DNA of 64,000 nt from Antarcticimicrobium sp040365005 (GTDB taxonomy: Bacteria > Pseudomonadota > Alphaproteobacteria > Rhodobacterales > Rhodobacteraceae). Shown piece after piece: positions 50,559 through 59,278 of the stretch. The DNA lies in NCBI RefSeq assembly GCF_040365005.1, contig NZ_BAABWV010000016.1, forward strand, positions 1-64,000. Reading direction: 5' to 3'. The notes under the pieces are model-generated. The model was not told the origin of the DNA and ran no database searches. It saw only the letters and a list, made by a program, of their open reading frames with translations. Position 1 is the stretch's first letter, and each line of letters opens with the position of its first letter. Position numbers and translations under genes: made by a program.

Positions 50559-50572
50559 TTGATCTAGGTCAA
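50559..50572. promoter_or_regulatory. FNR/FnrL (or Dnr)-type binding site
   Basis: TTGAT-CTAG-GTCAA, one base off the perfect FNR palindrome TTGAT-N4-ATCAA. It lies 55 bp before the Nudix ATG in a short AT-rich island; an overlapping AATTTTG-TCC-CAAAATT palindrome (50571-50587) follows. A Crp/Fnr-family regulator (FnrL in anaerobiosis, or a Dnr/NnrR type for NO) may control the Nudix gene. A half-match to the box elsewhere was not seen. Confidence 0.6.
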
Positions 50573-50627
50573 TTTTGTCCCAAAATTAAAAAAAGACCAA
50601 CAGACGAGCATCCGAGGCATAGCTGAC

Positions 50628-51107
50628 ATGAGCACGCACACGATTCCGTGGCTGGAGAATATCAAGCTGATCCTGAGCCGCCCGAAGGCGGTTCAATTTG
50701 CTGCGCTCTGCTATCGCCCCGGTGCCGATGGCACGCCCGAAGTGTTGCTGGTCACCTCCTCGCGCGGGCGCTGGATCGCGCCCAAGGGCTGGCCGATCAA
50801 CGGGCTGGAAGGGGCACAGATCGCACTGCAGGAGGCTTGGGAAGAGGCCGGCGTGCAGGACGGCAAACCCTGGCCCGAGCCGCTGACCAGCTACGATTGC
50901 GTCAAGCAGCACGACAGCGGGCTCGAACGGGACTGCACCATCTGGGTCTATCCGATCGAGGTGACGCGGATGTGCGACGACTTCCCCGAGGCCGACCGGC
51001 GCGACATCGTCTGGTTGCCGATTGCACAGGCGATCGAGAAGGCGGAAGAGCCGGGCCTGCGCGACGCGCTGCAACAGTTCGCCGAAAAGATGGTCGCGCG
51101 CGCTTGA
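50628..51107 (+). CDS. Nudix hydrolase
   Basis: 159 aa. The Nudix helix is GWPINGLEGAQIALQEAWEEAGV: the EAWEEAGV end is intact, but the Arg of the consensus REUxEE is Gln and the first Glu is shifted by one place, as in related alphaproteobacterial proteins (PKGWPxxG type). Resembles diphosphoinositol/diadenosine polyphosphate hydrolases. Preceded 55 bp upstream by an FNR-like box (50559). Function in vivo unknown. Confidence 0.86.
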   Translation: MSTHTIPWLENIKLILSRPKAVQFAALCYRPGADGTPEVLLVTSSRGRWIAPKGWPINGLEGAQIALQEAWEEAGVQDGKPWPEPLTSYDCVKQHDSGLERDCTIWVYPIEVTRMCDDFPEADRRDIVWLPIAQAIEKAEEPGLRDALQQFAEKMVARA

Positions 51108-51198
51108 TCTGAAGGCAGATCCGCCTTATCCGCCCCCTGATTGCAACAGCCTCATGACAGGTGCGCGGGGCGGACCCGGATGGCACTGGAAAGCGTGA

Positions 51199-52674
51199 AT
51201 GTCCCAGCCCCCTTCCCCCCGGAACTGGAAAACCCTCGACAAGGATCTTGGCCGGATCGGCCAGCTTGAACTGGCAACGCTCTATGTCGCGCGCCCGATG
51301 GTGGGGCTGGGCATCGCGCTGGCCTTCATGGTTCTCGTCGGGCTGATCGCAGCCGTTTTCACCGGCAGCGGCGCCACCTCGGCGATCATCATCGCCGCCG
51401 CCGTCCTCGGCGCCTACATGGCGATCAACATCGGCGCAAATGACGTGGCCAACAACATGGGGCCGGCGGTCGGCGCCAATGCCCTGACGCTGGGCGGTGC
51501 CATCGTGATCGCCGCGCTGTGCGAAAGCGCGGGCGCGCTTCTGGCCGGTGGCGACGTGGTCTCGACCATCTCCAAGGGGATCATCGACCCGGCCGGCCTC
51601 GAGGATACCTCGATCTTCATCTGGGCGATGATGGCGGCGCTGACCTCCTCGGCGCTCTGGGTCAACCTGGCCACCTGGATCGGCGCGCCGGTCTCGACCA
51701 CCCATGCGGTGGTCGGCGGGGTGATGGGCGCGGGCATCGCCGCCGCCGGGTTCGGCGCCGTCAACTGGTCGAGCATGAGCGCGATCGCCGCAAGCTGGGT
51801 GATCTCTCCGGTCCTCGGCGGGGTCATCGCCGCCTCCTTCCTCGCCTTCATCAAGTCGCAGATCATCTACCAGGACGACAAGATCGCCGCCGCCCGGCGC
51901 TGGGTGCCGGTTCTGGTGGGGATCATGGCCGGGGCCTTTGCCGCCTACCTGTCGGTCAAGGGGTTGAAGAAGGTGATCCATATCGACCTGGGCACCGCGC
52001 TTCTGATCGGGGTCCTGGTCGGCGCGGTGAGCTATGCCGTCGCCGCGCCGATGGTCCGGCGCCAGTCCATCGGCATGGAGAACCGCAACAAGTCGCTCAA
52101 GACCCTGTTCGCCCTGCCGCTGGTGATCTCTGCCGCGCTTCTGTCCTTTGCGCATGGCGCCAATGACGTGGCCAACGCGGTCGGCCCGCTGGCCGCCATC
52201 GTGCATTCGGTGGAGTTCGGCGAGTTCGCGGGCAAGGTCGCGATCCCCAGCTGGGTCATGATCGTCGGGGCCTTTGGCATTTCCTTCGGCCTGGTGCTGT
52301 TCGGCCCCAAGCTGATCCGGATGGTCGGCAGCCAGATCACCAAGCTGAACCCGATGCGCGCCTATTGCGTGGCGCTCTCGGCGGCGATCACCGTGATCGT
52401 GGCAAGCTGGCTGGGCCTGCCGGTGTCCTCGACCCATATCGCGGTGGGTGCGGTGTTCGGGGTCGGGTTCTTCCGCGAATGGCACAGCGAACGGCGGCGG
52501 CCCCGCAACATGCCCTTTGAGCGCAAGAAACTCGCCGTCGAAGAGCGGCGCCGGCGCAAGCTGGTGCGCAGGTCGCATTTCCTGACCATCGTCGCAGCCT
52601 GGCTGATCACCGTGCCCGCCGCGGCGCTGCTCTCGGCGGTGGTTTTCACGGTCCTCCACGCACTGTTCGTCTAG
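51199..52674 (+). CDS. PiT-family inorganic phosphate permease
   Basis: 491 aa, about 10-12 helices. The duplicated signature is clear: NIGANDVANNMGPAVGANAL near residue 75 and FAHGANDVANAVGPLAAIV near residue 317. Low-affinity metal-phosphate/H+ symport. A hydrophilic basic stretch (about 435-460, FREWHSERRRPRN) lies near the C-terminus before the last helix. A weak ribosome site only; the start at 51199 is the first ATG of the frame. Convergent with the YibQ-like gene. Confidence 0.92.
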   Translation: MSQPPSPRNWKTLDKDLGRIGQLELATLYVARPMVGLGIALAFMVLVGLIAAVFTGSGATSAIIIAAAVLGAYMAINIGANDVANNMGPAVGANALTLGGAIVIAALCESAGALLAGGDVVSTISKGIIDPAGLEDTSIFIWAMMAALTSSALWVNLATWIGAPVSTTHAVVGGVMGAGIAAAGFGAVNWSSMSAIAASWVISPVLGGVIAASFLAFIKSQIIYQDDKIAAARRWVPVLVGIMAGAFAAYLSVKGLKKVIHIDLGTALLIGVLVGAVSYAVAAPMVRRQSIGMENRNKSLKTLFALPLVISAALLSFAHGANDVANAVGPLAAIVHSVEFGEFAGKVAIPSWVMIVGAFGISFGLVLFGPKLIRMVGSQITKLNPMRAYCVALSAAITVIVASWLGLPVSSTHIAVGAVFGVGFFREWHSERRRPRNMPFERKKLAVEERRRRKLVRRSHFLTIVAAWLITVPAAALLSAVVFTVLHALFV

Positions 52675-52694
52675 GCCCCGGCGCGGCGGCCGGG

Positions 52695-54269
52695 CTATTG
52701 CGCCTCGGGCGTCCGCGTCAGCACCGCCGAGACCGGGGCAAGCGCGACCCGCTCTGCCCGGTCCTGCAACCCCCAGAGCAGCAGCGCACTGATCGTGTCG
52801 GGCCGCACCCGGCCCAGCATGATGACCGCGCCCTCCTGTCCGGCCCGGAACGCCGCTTGGTCGAGGAACCGGCGCATCACCACCGGGGTTTGCCCGGCGC
52901 CGTCGAAGTCGCGGAACACCACCGCCGAGGGCACGCCGGCGCGCACCGCCAGTTTCTGCACGGTGTTCAACCCGTTGGCCTGGGTGATCAGCCCCAGCCC
53001 CGTCCCCTGCGCAATATCGGTCACCTGGTCCGACAGCGCCCTGTTGCCCTGCACTCCCGTGCCCGTCCCTTCGAGGATCGCCACTGCCTCGGGCAGCGTG
53101 TCGCGCCACACCTCCAGCGCGACCTCTGCATCCTGCGGCGTGGCGGCAGCGGGCAAATCGGCCAGCAACACCACCTCGAACCCGGCGGCGCGGTGGCGCG
53201 CCATCCGGTCCGCCGCGTCCGGCAGGGCCGGATCGACCGCGAAAGTCAGCGGATAGGGGAAATCCGCCAGCGCCTCGGCCCCGATCGAGCCGGCGTCGTC
53301 GATCAGCACGATCGACATCAGCGGTCGGTCCTCGGGGTTGTCGAAGGGCGCGGCGTAGCGTTCCAACGGGGGCGGGCCATCCGGGGCCGCACCCTGCGGT
53401 TCGTCGCGCTCGGTCAGCGGTTTGACCGGGATGCCGATGGCCGGGCCGCGGTCAGAGGCTCCGGGCTCGGCCCCAGCCTGTGGCAGCGCGGCGATTCGGG
53501 AGTCCGGCGCATCGTCAGCATCGGGATCGGCGCCGGGCATATCGTCGGCCATGGAGGTCGTGGCCGGTGGCGTGCCCTCGGGCATGGCCGGCGCATTGTC
53601 GGCGCCCGCGACCGCCTCCGGGGCGGGTTGCGCCTGCGGCGCGGCACCGGGATCGGTCCCCACCTCGGGCGCGGTTTCCCCGTCCGGGCTGGTGCCGGCC
53701 GCCGGTGATGGTGCCGCCGACCGTTCGGGATCCGCAAGCGAGGCGACCTCGGGCGCCCCCTCGCCCTCGGGCGGGGTCGTGTCGAAACCGGATCCGGTCT
53801 GCGGCACCGTCGGGGGCGCGGGCTGCGCCGGGTCCGAGACCGACGGGACCCCGGCCTCCTGCATCGGGGCGTCGGGACCACCGGAAGGGCCCTGCGGCGT
53901 GACCGGCATTTCCCCGCCCGCCGCCAGTTCCGGCGCACCCGGGGCCTGCTCCGGGTCGTTCAGCCCGGCGGTCGCATCGCCGACGCGCGGCTTGTCCGCG
54001 GGCTGGGTATCCGCGTTCTCCATCGGCGTCAGATCGTCCGGCGTGGTGCCCGCGCCGCGCGGCGCGATGGGCGCGGCCTCGACCAGGTCGGCATCCGTTC
54101 CGGCCGGTGCGACGCCGGCCTCGCCGCCGCCGGTGTTCCCCCCGGCGGCGACGGTGGGCGATTCAGTTGCCACATCAGGTCGCTGCAACGGCACCAACAA
54201 CGACAGCCCCGCCGCCCCGGCCGCCATCAGAACGGCGCCCAGTACCAGACCCCCAATAAATCCGCGCAT
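52695..54269 (-). CDS. Divergent polysaccharide deacetylase (YibQ-like) with long linker
   Basis: 524 aa. N-terminal membrane helix (MRGFIGGLVLGAVLMAAGAA), then about 270 residues of Pro/Ala/Gly/Glu-rich low-complexity linker (about 45-315), then the YibQ-type domain: SIVLIDDAGSIGAEAL, FPYPLTFAVDPALPDAADRMA, GFEVVLLADLP. The C-terminal domain is the divergent deacetylase fold (COG2861), lacking the usual NodB metal triad as far as can be seen. Probably an envelope protein. The start at 54269 is the membrane helix; upstream frame is noise. Divergent from trpG. Confidence 0.85.
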   Translation of the reverse strand: MRGFIGGLVLGAVLMAAGAAGLSLLVPLQRPDVATESPTVAAGGNTGGGEAGVAPAGTDADLVEAAPIAPRGAGTTPDDLTPMENADTQPADKPRVGDATAGLNDPEQAPGAPELAAGGEMPVTPQGPSGGPDAPMQEAGVPSVSDPAQPAPPTVPQTGSGFDTTPPEGEGAPEVASLADPERSAAPSPAAGTSPDGETAPEVGTDPGAAPQAQPAPEAVAGADNAPAMPEGTPPATTSMADDMPGADPDADDAPDSRIAALPQAGAEPGASDRGPAIGIPVKPLTERDEPQGAAPDGPPPLERYAAPFDNPEDRPLMSIVLIDDAGSIGAEALADFPYPLTFAVDPALPDAADRMARHRAAGFEVVLLADLPAAATPQDAEVALEVWRDTLPEAVAILEGTGTGVQGNRALSDQVTDIAQGTGLGLITQANGLNTVQKLAVRAGVPSAVVFRDFDGAGQTPVVMRRFLDQAAFRAGQEGAVIMLGRVRPDTISALLLWGLQDRAERVALAPVSAVLTRTPEAQ

Positions 54270-54391
54270 CCCTGCCTTGCCCCTCTTCTCGACGCGACTG
54301 CACCGGCCCGGTCCCTTGGGGGGCAACATTCTGTCCCGCCCTCTGGCCCTTGACGCTGGTGGCCATCCCTGAACATGTATGGCACCACCAC

Positions 54392-54397
54392 TATAGT
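54392..54397 (+). promoter_or_regulatory. Candidate trpG -10 box inside a small inverted repeat
   Basis: TATAGT at 54392 with a poor CTGAAC -35 17 bp upstream. It is framed by GGCAC (54381) and GTGCC (54396), which could be a repressor half-site pair. Weak. Confidence 0.25.
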
Positions 54398-54441
54398 GCC
54401 GGCGGCCCTTTTGCCACCAGCCCCCAATCTGCCCGGATGCC

Positions 54442-55023
54442 ATGCTTCTGCTGATCGACAATTACGACTCATTTACCTACAACCTGGTGCACTACCTGGG
54501 CGAACTGGGGGCCAAGGTGGTCCCCCGTCGCAACGATGCGCTGAGCGTGCAGGAGGCCCTTGACATGGGGCCGGAGGGCATATTGCTCTCGCCCGGTCCC
54601 TGCGACCCGGACAAGGCCGGCATCTGCCTGGCCCTGACCGAGGCGGCGGCAAGCCGGCGGATCCCGCTGCTGGGCGTCTGCCTGGGCCACCAAACCATCG
54701 GCCAGGCCTTTGGCGGCAAGGTGGTGCGCGCGGCGGACATCGTGCATGGCAAGATGGGCGTGATCCACCACGCGGGACAGGGCGTGTTCCAGGGGCTGCC
54801 CTCGCCGTTCGAGGCAACGCGCTATCACTCGTTGGTTGTGGATCGCGACAGCCTGCCCGACAGCCTCGCGGTGACTGCCTGGCTCGAGGATGGCACCATC
54901 ATGGGGCTGCAACATCGCGAATTGCCGATCCACGGGGTGCAGTTCCACCCCGAGTCGATCGCCTCGGAGCATGGGCACAGCCTGTTGAAGAATTTCCTGA
55001 ACGAGATGAAGGTTCCCGCATGA
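54442..55023 (+). CDS. trpG: Anthranilate synthase component II
   Basis: 193 aa class I glutamine amidotransferase. Supplies ammonia to TrpE. Triad: Cys in GVCLGHQTIGQ, His and Glu in VQFHPESI; LSPGPCDPDKAG is typical of TrpG/PabA. It may also serve PabB. It overlaps trpD by 4 bp. Confidence 0.96.
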   Translation: MLLLIDNYDSFTYNLVHYLGELGAKVVPRRNDALSVQEALDMGPEGILLSPGPCDPDKAGICLALTEAAASRRIPLLGVCLGHQTIGQAFGGKVVRAADIVHGKMGVIHHAGQGVFQGLPSPFEATRYHSLVVDRDSLPDSLAVTAWLEDGTIMGLQHRELPIHGVQFHPESIASEHGHSLLKNFLNEMKVPA

Positions 55024-56039
55024 GCGACGCGCTGAAACCGCTGATCGGCGCCAGCGCCGAACGCCCGCTGACCCCCGAGGAGGCCGAGGCCGCCTTTACC
55101 ATCCTGTTCGACGGAGAGGCGACCCCGGCGCAGATCGGCGGTCTGCTGATGGCGCTGCGCACCCGTGGCGAAACCGTCGACGAATACGCCGCCGCAGCCG
55201 CGGTGATGCGTGCCAAGTGTCATGCGGTCACCGCCCCCGAGGGTGCGATGGACATCGTCGGCACCGGTGGCGACGGCAAGGGCACGCTGAACATCTCGAC
55301 CGCCGCCGCCTTCGTGGTGGCGGGCGCCGGCGTAACGGTGGCCAAGCACGGCAACCGCAACCTGTCGTCGAAATCGGGCTCGGCCGATGCGCTGGGCCAG
55401 ATGGGCATACAGACCATGGTCGGCGCCGAGGTCGTCGAACGCGGCCTGCGCGAGGCCGGGATCGGCTTCATGATGGCGCCGATGCATCACCCGGCCATGG
55501 CCCACGTGGGACCGGCGCGCACGGAACTGGGCACGCGCACGATCTTCAACATCCTCGGGCCGCTGACCAACCCGGCGGGGGTGAAACGGCAGTTGACCGG
55601 CACCTTCACCCGCGACCTGATCCGCCCGATGGCCGAAACGCTGGGCCGGCTGGGATCCGAACGCGCCTGGCTGGTGCATGGCTCGGACGGAACCGACGAG
55701 TTGACCATCACCGGGATCAGCTGGGTCGCGGCGCTGGAGGACGGCACCGTCAAGGAGGCCGAGTTGCACCCCGAGGACGCCGGCCTGCCGGTGCATCCCT
55801 TCGAGGAGATCCTCGGCGGCACGCCGGCCGAAAACGGAGCCGCGCTGCGCGCCCTGCTCGACGGGGCGCCCTCGGCCTATCGCGATGCGGTGCTGCTCAA
55901 CGCTGCCGCCGCGCTGGTAATCGCCGAGGCCGCCACCGACCTGCGCGAAGGGGTCGCCATGGCCACCGAGAGCATTGACAGCGGCCAAGCCAAGACCCGC
56001 GTCGACACCCTGGCCCGGATCACGCAGGAGGGGAAATGA
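55020..56039 (+). CDS. trpD: Anthranilate phosphoribosyltransferase
   Basis: 339 aa. Anthranilate + PRPP to phosphoribosylanthranilate. Motifs: DIVGTGGDGKGTLNISTAAA (PRPP site), AKHGNRNLSSKSGSADAL, and MHHPAMAHVGPARTELGTRT. 4-bp overlaps with trpG and trpC mean full translational coupling. Confidence 0.97.
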   Translation: MSDALKPLIGASAERPLTPEEAEAAFTILFDGEATPAQIGGLLMALRTRGETVDEYAAAAAVMRAKCHAVTAPEGAMDIVGTGGDGKGTLNISTAAAFVVAGAGVTVAKHGNRNLSSKSGSADALGQMGIQTMVGAEVVERGLREAGIGFMMAPMHHPAMAHVGPARTELGTRTIFNILGPLTNPAGVKRQLTGTFTRDLIRPMAETLGRLGSERAWLVHGSDGTDELTITGISWVAALEDGTVKEAELHPEDAGLPVHPFEEILGGTPAENGAALRALLDGAPSAYRDAVLLNAAAALVIAEAATDLREGVAMATESIDSGQAKTRVDTLARITQEGK

Positions 56040-56851
56040 CCGAAACCGTTCTGGACCGCATCAAGGCCTACAAGCTGGACGAGGTCGCCGCCGACAAATC
56101 CGCCAAACCACTGGACGAGGTCGAGGCCGAGGCCCGCGCCGCCGGTCCGGTGCGGCCCTTTGCCGAGGCGCTGCAAATGGCCAGCCGCGGCGGATACGGG
56201 TTGATCGCCGAGATCAAGAAGGCCAGCCCGTCCAAGGGTCTCATCCGCCCGGATTTCGACCCGCCGGCGCTGGCGCAGGCCTATGCGGCGGGTGGCGCGA
56301 CCTGCCTGTCGGTGCTGACCGATACGCCCAGTTTCCAGGGCGCGAAGGCGTATCTGACCGCCGCCCGCGCCGCCTGCGACCTGCCCGTTCTGCGCAAGGA
56401 TTTCATGTACGATCCCTACCAGGTGGTCGAGGCCCGCGCGCTGGGGGCCGATTGTATCCTGATCATCATGGCCTCGGTCGAGAACGGCCAGGCCGCCGAG
56501 CTGGAACAGACCGCCTTTGACTGGGGGATGAGCGTGCTGATCGAGGTCCATGACGAGGCCGAACTGGAGCGTGCATCGCTGCTGAAAAGCCCGTTGATCG
56601 GCATCAACAACCGCAATCTGAAAACCTTCGAGACCACGCTGGACAACACGCGGCGGCTGTCCAAACTGGTGCCCCTCGACCGCACCATCGTCTGCGAAAG
56701 CGGGTTGAACACCCCCGAGGACCTGGCCGACATGGCCCATTACGGCGCGCGCTGTTTCCTGATCGGCGAAAGCCTGATGCGCCAGGACGACGTGGCCGAG
56801 GCCACCCGCCAGTTGCTGGCCAACCCGCTGACCGCGCCAGGAGGGATGTGA
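56036..56851 (+). CDS. trpC: Indole-3-glycerol-phosphate synthase
   Basis: 271 aa, single-function TIM barrel (no TrpF fusion). Motifs: LIAEIKKASPSKG, VLTDTPSFQGAKAYL, LRKDFMYDPYQV, LIGINNRNLKTFETTL and VCESGLNTPEDL. trpF is not in the window. It lies 1 bp before moaC, so the trp and molybdopterin genes share a transcript. Confidence 0.97.
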   Translation: MTETVLDRIKAYKLDEVAADKSAKPLDEVEAEARAAGPVRPFAEALQMASRGGYGLIAEIKKASPSKGLIRPDFDPPALAQAYAAGGATCLSVLTDTPSFQGAKAYLTAARAACDLPVLRKDFMYDPYQVVEARALGADCILIIMASVENGQAAELEQTAFDWGMSVLIEVHDEAELERASLLKSPLIGINNRNLKTFETTLDNTRRLSKLVPLDRTIVCESGLNTPEDLADMAHYGARCFLIGESLMRQDDVAEATRQLLANPLTAPGGM

Positions 56852-56852
56852 G

Positions 56853-57329
56853 ATGCCCGACCTCACCCATTTCGACGCCGCCGGCAATGCGGTGATGGTC
56901 GATGTCTCGGACAAGCCCGGGACCGCCCGCATCGCCACCGCCGAGGGCCACATTAGCATGAGCCCGCAAACCTTTGACATGATTACCAAAGGCCATGCGA
57001 AAAAGGGCGACGTGATGAGCGTGGCTCAACTGGCCGGGATCATGGGGGCCAAGAAAACGCCCGATCTGATCCCCCTGTGCCATCCGCTGCCGCTGAGCAA
57101 GGTGTCGGTCGAGTTGCAGGGTGATCCCGGCCTGCCCGGGCTGCATATCCGCGCCACGGTCAAGACCACCGGCCAGACCGGCGTCGAGATGGAGGCGCTG
57201 ACCGCGGTCGGCGTCGCCGCGCTGACCGTGTTCGACATGGTCAAGGCGGTGGACAAGGGCATGCAGATCGGCGGCATTCGCGTGTTGCTGAAGGATGGCG
57301 GAAAATCAGGGCGGTACGAGGCACAATGA
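56853..57329 (+). CDS. moaC: Cyclic pyranopterin monophosphate synthase
   Basis: 158 aa. Second step of molybdenum cofactor synthesis. LIPLCHPLPLSKVSV and TGVEMEALTAVGVAALTVFDMVKAVDKGMQI are diagnostic, with the active-site Lys and Asp in MVKAVDK. GGAGGG precedes the ATG, overlapping the trpC end. 4-bp overlap with moeA. Confidence 0.97.
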   Translation: MPDLTHFDAAGNAVMVDVSDKPGTARIATAEGHISMSPQTFDMITKGHAKKGDVMSVAQLAGIMGAKKTPDLIPLCHPLPLSKVSVELQGDPGLPGLHIRATVKTTGQTGVEMEALTAVGVAALTVFDMVKAVDKGMQIGGIRVLLKDGGKSGRYEAQ

Positions 57330-58501
57330 TCACCGTTGACGAGGCCCGCGCGCGGCTGTTCGAACTGGCGGCGCTGATGCCGGTGGAAGAGGTTCCGCTG
57401 GTGCAGGCCGCGGGCCGGGTTCTGGCCCGCGATGTCGCCGCGAGGCGCGATCAGCCGCCCTTTGCCGCCTCCTCGATGGACGGCTACGCGGTGAAATCCG
57501 CCGAGGTCGAACGAGACGCGATGTTCAAGCTGATCGGCGAGGCCGCTGCCGGGCGCCGGTTCACCGGCCAGGTCGGCGCCGGGCAAGCGGTGCGCATCTT
57601 TACCGGCGCGCCGATGCCCGAAGGGGCCGATTTCGTCGTGATCCAGGAGAACGTGAGCCAAAGCGGCGACCTGGTGACCATCGTCAACGCGCCCGGAACC
57701 AAGGACAATGTGCGCCCTGTCGGGGTGGATTTCCACGACGGGGCGACGGTTCAGGCCCCACGTCTGTTGCGACCCGCCGACATCGCACTGCTGGCGGCGA
57801 TGAACATCGACCGGGTGCCGGTGGCGCGCAAACCGGTGGTGGCGTTGATCTCCACCGGGGACGAGTTGGTGATGCCGGGCGAGGCGCCGGGACCCGACCA
57901 GATCATCGCCTCCAACACCTTTGGCCTCAAGGCGATGCTCGAGGAGCTGGGGGCCGAGGCCCGCATCCTGCCGATTGCGCGGGACACCATCGGGTCGCTG
58001 ACCACCGCCTTTGGCCTCGCCGAGGGCGCCGACCTGGTGGTCACCATCGGCGGCGCCTCGGTCGGCGATCACGATCTTGTCGGTCGCGTTGCCGGCGATC
58101 TGGGAATGGACCGGTCGTTCTACAAGGTGCTGATGCGACCGGGCAAACCGCTGATGGCCGGGCGTCTGAACGGCGCAGCCATGGTCGGCCTGCCGGGCAA
58201 CCCGGTTTCGGCCATGGTCTGTGGGCGCATCTTCCTGGTGCCGATGATCCGGGCGATGTTGGGACTCGGGGCCGAGGCCCCCGCCCTGTCGCAGGCGCCG
58301 CTGGCGCAGGGAATCGCCGCCAACGGCCCGCGCGAGCATTACATGCGCGCGCAGATCGGCGCCGACGGGCGGATCACCCTGGGAGGCGATCAGGACAGCT
58401 CGCTCCTTTCGGTGCTCTCGGCGTCCAACGCGTTGATCCGGCGCCCGCCGAACGATCCCGCGCACGAGGCCGGCACCATGGTCGCCTATCTCTCGATCTG
58501 A
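57326..58501 (+). CDS. moeA: Molybdopterin molybdenumtransferase
   Basis: 391 aa. Inserts molybdate into adenylated molybdopterin. PPFAASSMDGYAVKS, GASVGDHDLV, PGKPLMAGRL and GLPGNPVSAMV motifs are present in order. It ends the trpGDC-moaC-moeA run; lexA follows 78 bp later with its own SOS promoter. Confidence 0.97.
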   Translation: MITVDEARARLFELAALMPVEEVPLVQAAGRVLARDVAARRDQPPFAASSMDGYAVKSAEVERDAMFKLIGEAAAGRRFTGQVGAGQAVRIFTGAPMPEGADFVVIQENVSQSGDLVTIVNAPGTKDNVRPVGVDFHDGATVQAPRLLRPADIALLAAMNIDRVPVARKPVVALISTGDELVMPGEAPGPDQIIASNTFGLKAMLEELGAEARILPIARDTIGSLTTAFGLAEGADLVVTIGGASVGDHDLVGRVAGDLGMDRSFYKVLMRPGKPLMAGRLNGAAMVGLPGNPVSAMVCGRIFLVPMIRAMLGLGAEAPALSQAPLAQGIAANGPREHYMRAQIGADGRITLGGDQDSSLLSVLSASNALIRRPPNDPAHEAGTMVAYLSI

Positions 58502-58518
58502 GGGGCCGGCCGGACCAC

Positions 58519-58547
58519 TTGACACAAAACGTGAACATGCGTAGAAC
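58519..58547 (+). promoter_or_regulatory. lexA promoter with overlapping SOS box
   Basis: -35 TTGACA (58519-58524), 17-bp spacer, -10 TAGAAC (58542-58547). The alphaproteobacterial LexA box GAAC-N7-GAAC (58533-58547) covers the -10, so bound LexA would block RNA polymerase: autoregulation. Distance to the ATG: 32 bp. Confidence 0.85.
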
Positions 58548-58579
58548 AAAACGAAACGCAGGCCCACGAGGTGTGACAG

Positions 58580-59278
58580 ATGCTGACCCGGAAACAACTG
58601 GATTTGCTGGAATTTATCCATAAACGCGTTCAGAGTGACGGGGTGCCGCCCAGTTTCGACGAAATGAAGGTGGCGCTGGATCTGCGCAGCAAGTCGGGCA
58701 TTCACCGACTGATCACGGCGCTGGAGGAGCGCGGCTTTATCCGCCGCTTGGCGCACCGTGCCCGCGCGATCGAGATCGTCAAGCTTCCCGAAAGCTTGGG
58801 GGGGGATCCGGGAGCAGGGTTTTCTCCCCGCGTGATCCAGGGCGATGGCCCGCGCGCCCCGCGCCCGGCCAATGCCGACGGGGTGGAACATTATTCGGTC
58901 GAACTGCCGATGATGGGCCGGATCGCCGCCGGCGTGCCGATCGAGGCGATCAGCATCGTGTCGAACACCGTCGCGGTTCCGGGCACGATGCTGACCAGCC
59001 AGGCCGAGCACTACGCGCTGGAGGTCAAGGGCGATTCGATGATCGAGGCGGGGATCAACGACGGCGATGTGGTCATCATCCGCGAGACCGAGACCGCAGA
59101 GAACGGCGATATCGTGGTGGCCCTGGTCGAGGATCACGAGGCGACGTTGAAGCGGTTCTTTCGAAAGGGCAACGCCATCGCGCTGGAGGCCGCCAACCCG
59201 GTCTATGAAACGCGCGTCTTTCCCGACGACAAGGTCAAGGTACAGGGCCGCCTGGTTGGGCTGATCCGAACCTACTGA
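58580..59278 (+). CDS. lexA: LexA repressor
   Basis: 232 aa. N-terminal winged helix (SFDEMKVALDLRSKSGIHRLI). Self-cleavage at Ala-Gly in GRIAAGVPIE (about residue 118), Ser-Lys dyad in KGDSMIEAGI and EDHEATLKRFF. The linker between domains (roughly 72-105) is longer than in E. coli, typical for alphaproteobacteria. Controlled by its own SOS box at 58533. Converges with comEC by 7 bp overlap. Confidence 0.96.
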   Translation: MLTRKQLDLLEFIHKRVQSDGVPPSFDEMKVALDLRSKSGIHRLITALEERGFIRRLAHRARAIEIVKLPESLGGDPGAGFSPRVIQGDGPRAPRPANADGVEHYSVELPMMGRIAAGVPIEAISIVSNTVAVPGTMLTSQAEHYALEVKGDSMIEAGINDGDVVIIRETETAENGDIVVALVEDHEATLKRFFRKGNAIALEAANPVYETRVFPDDKVKVQGRLVGLIRTY

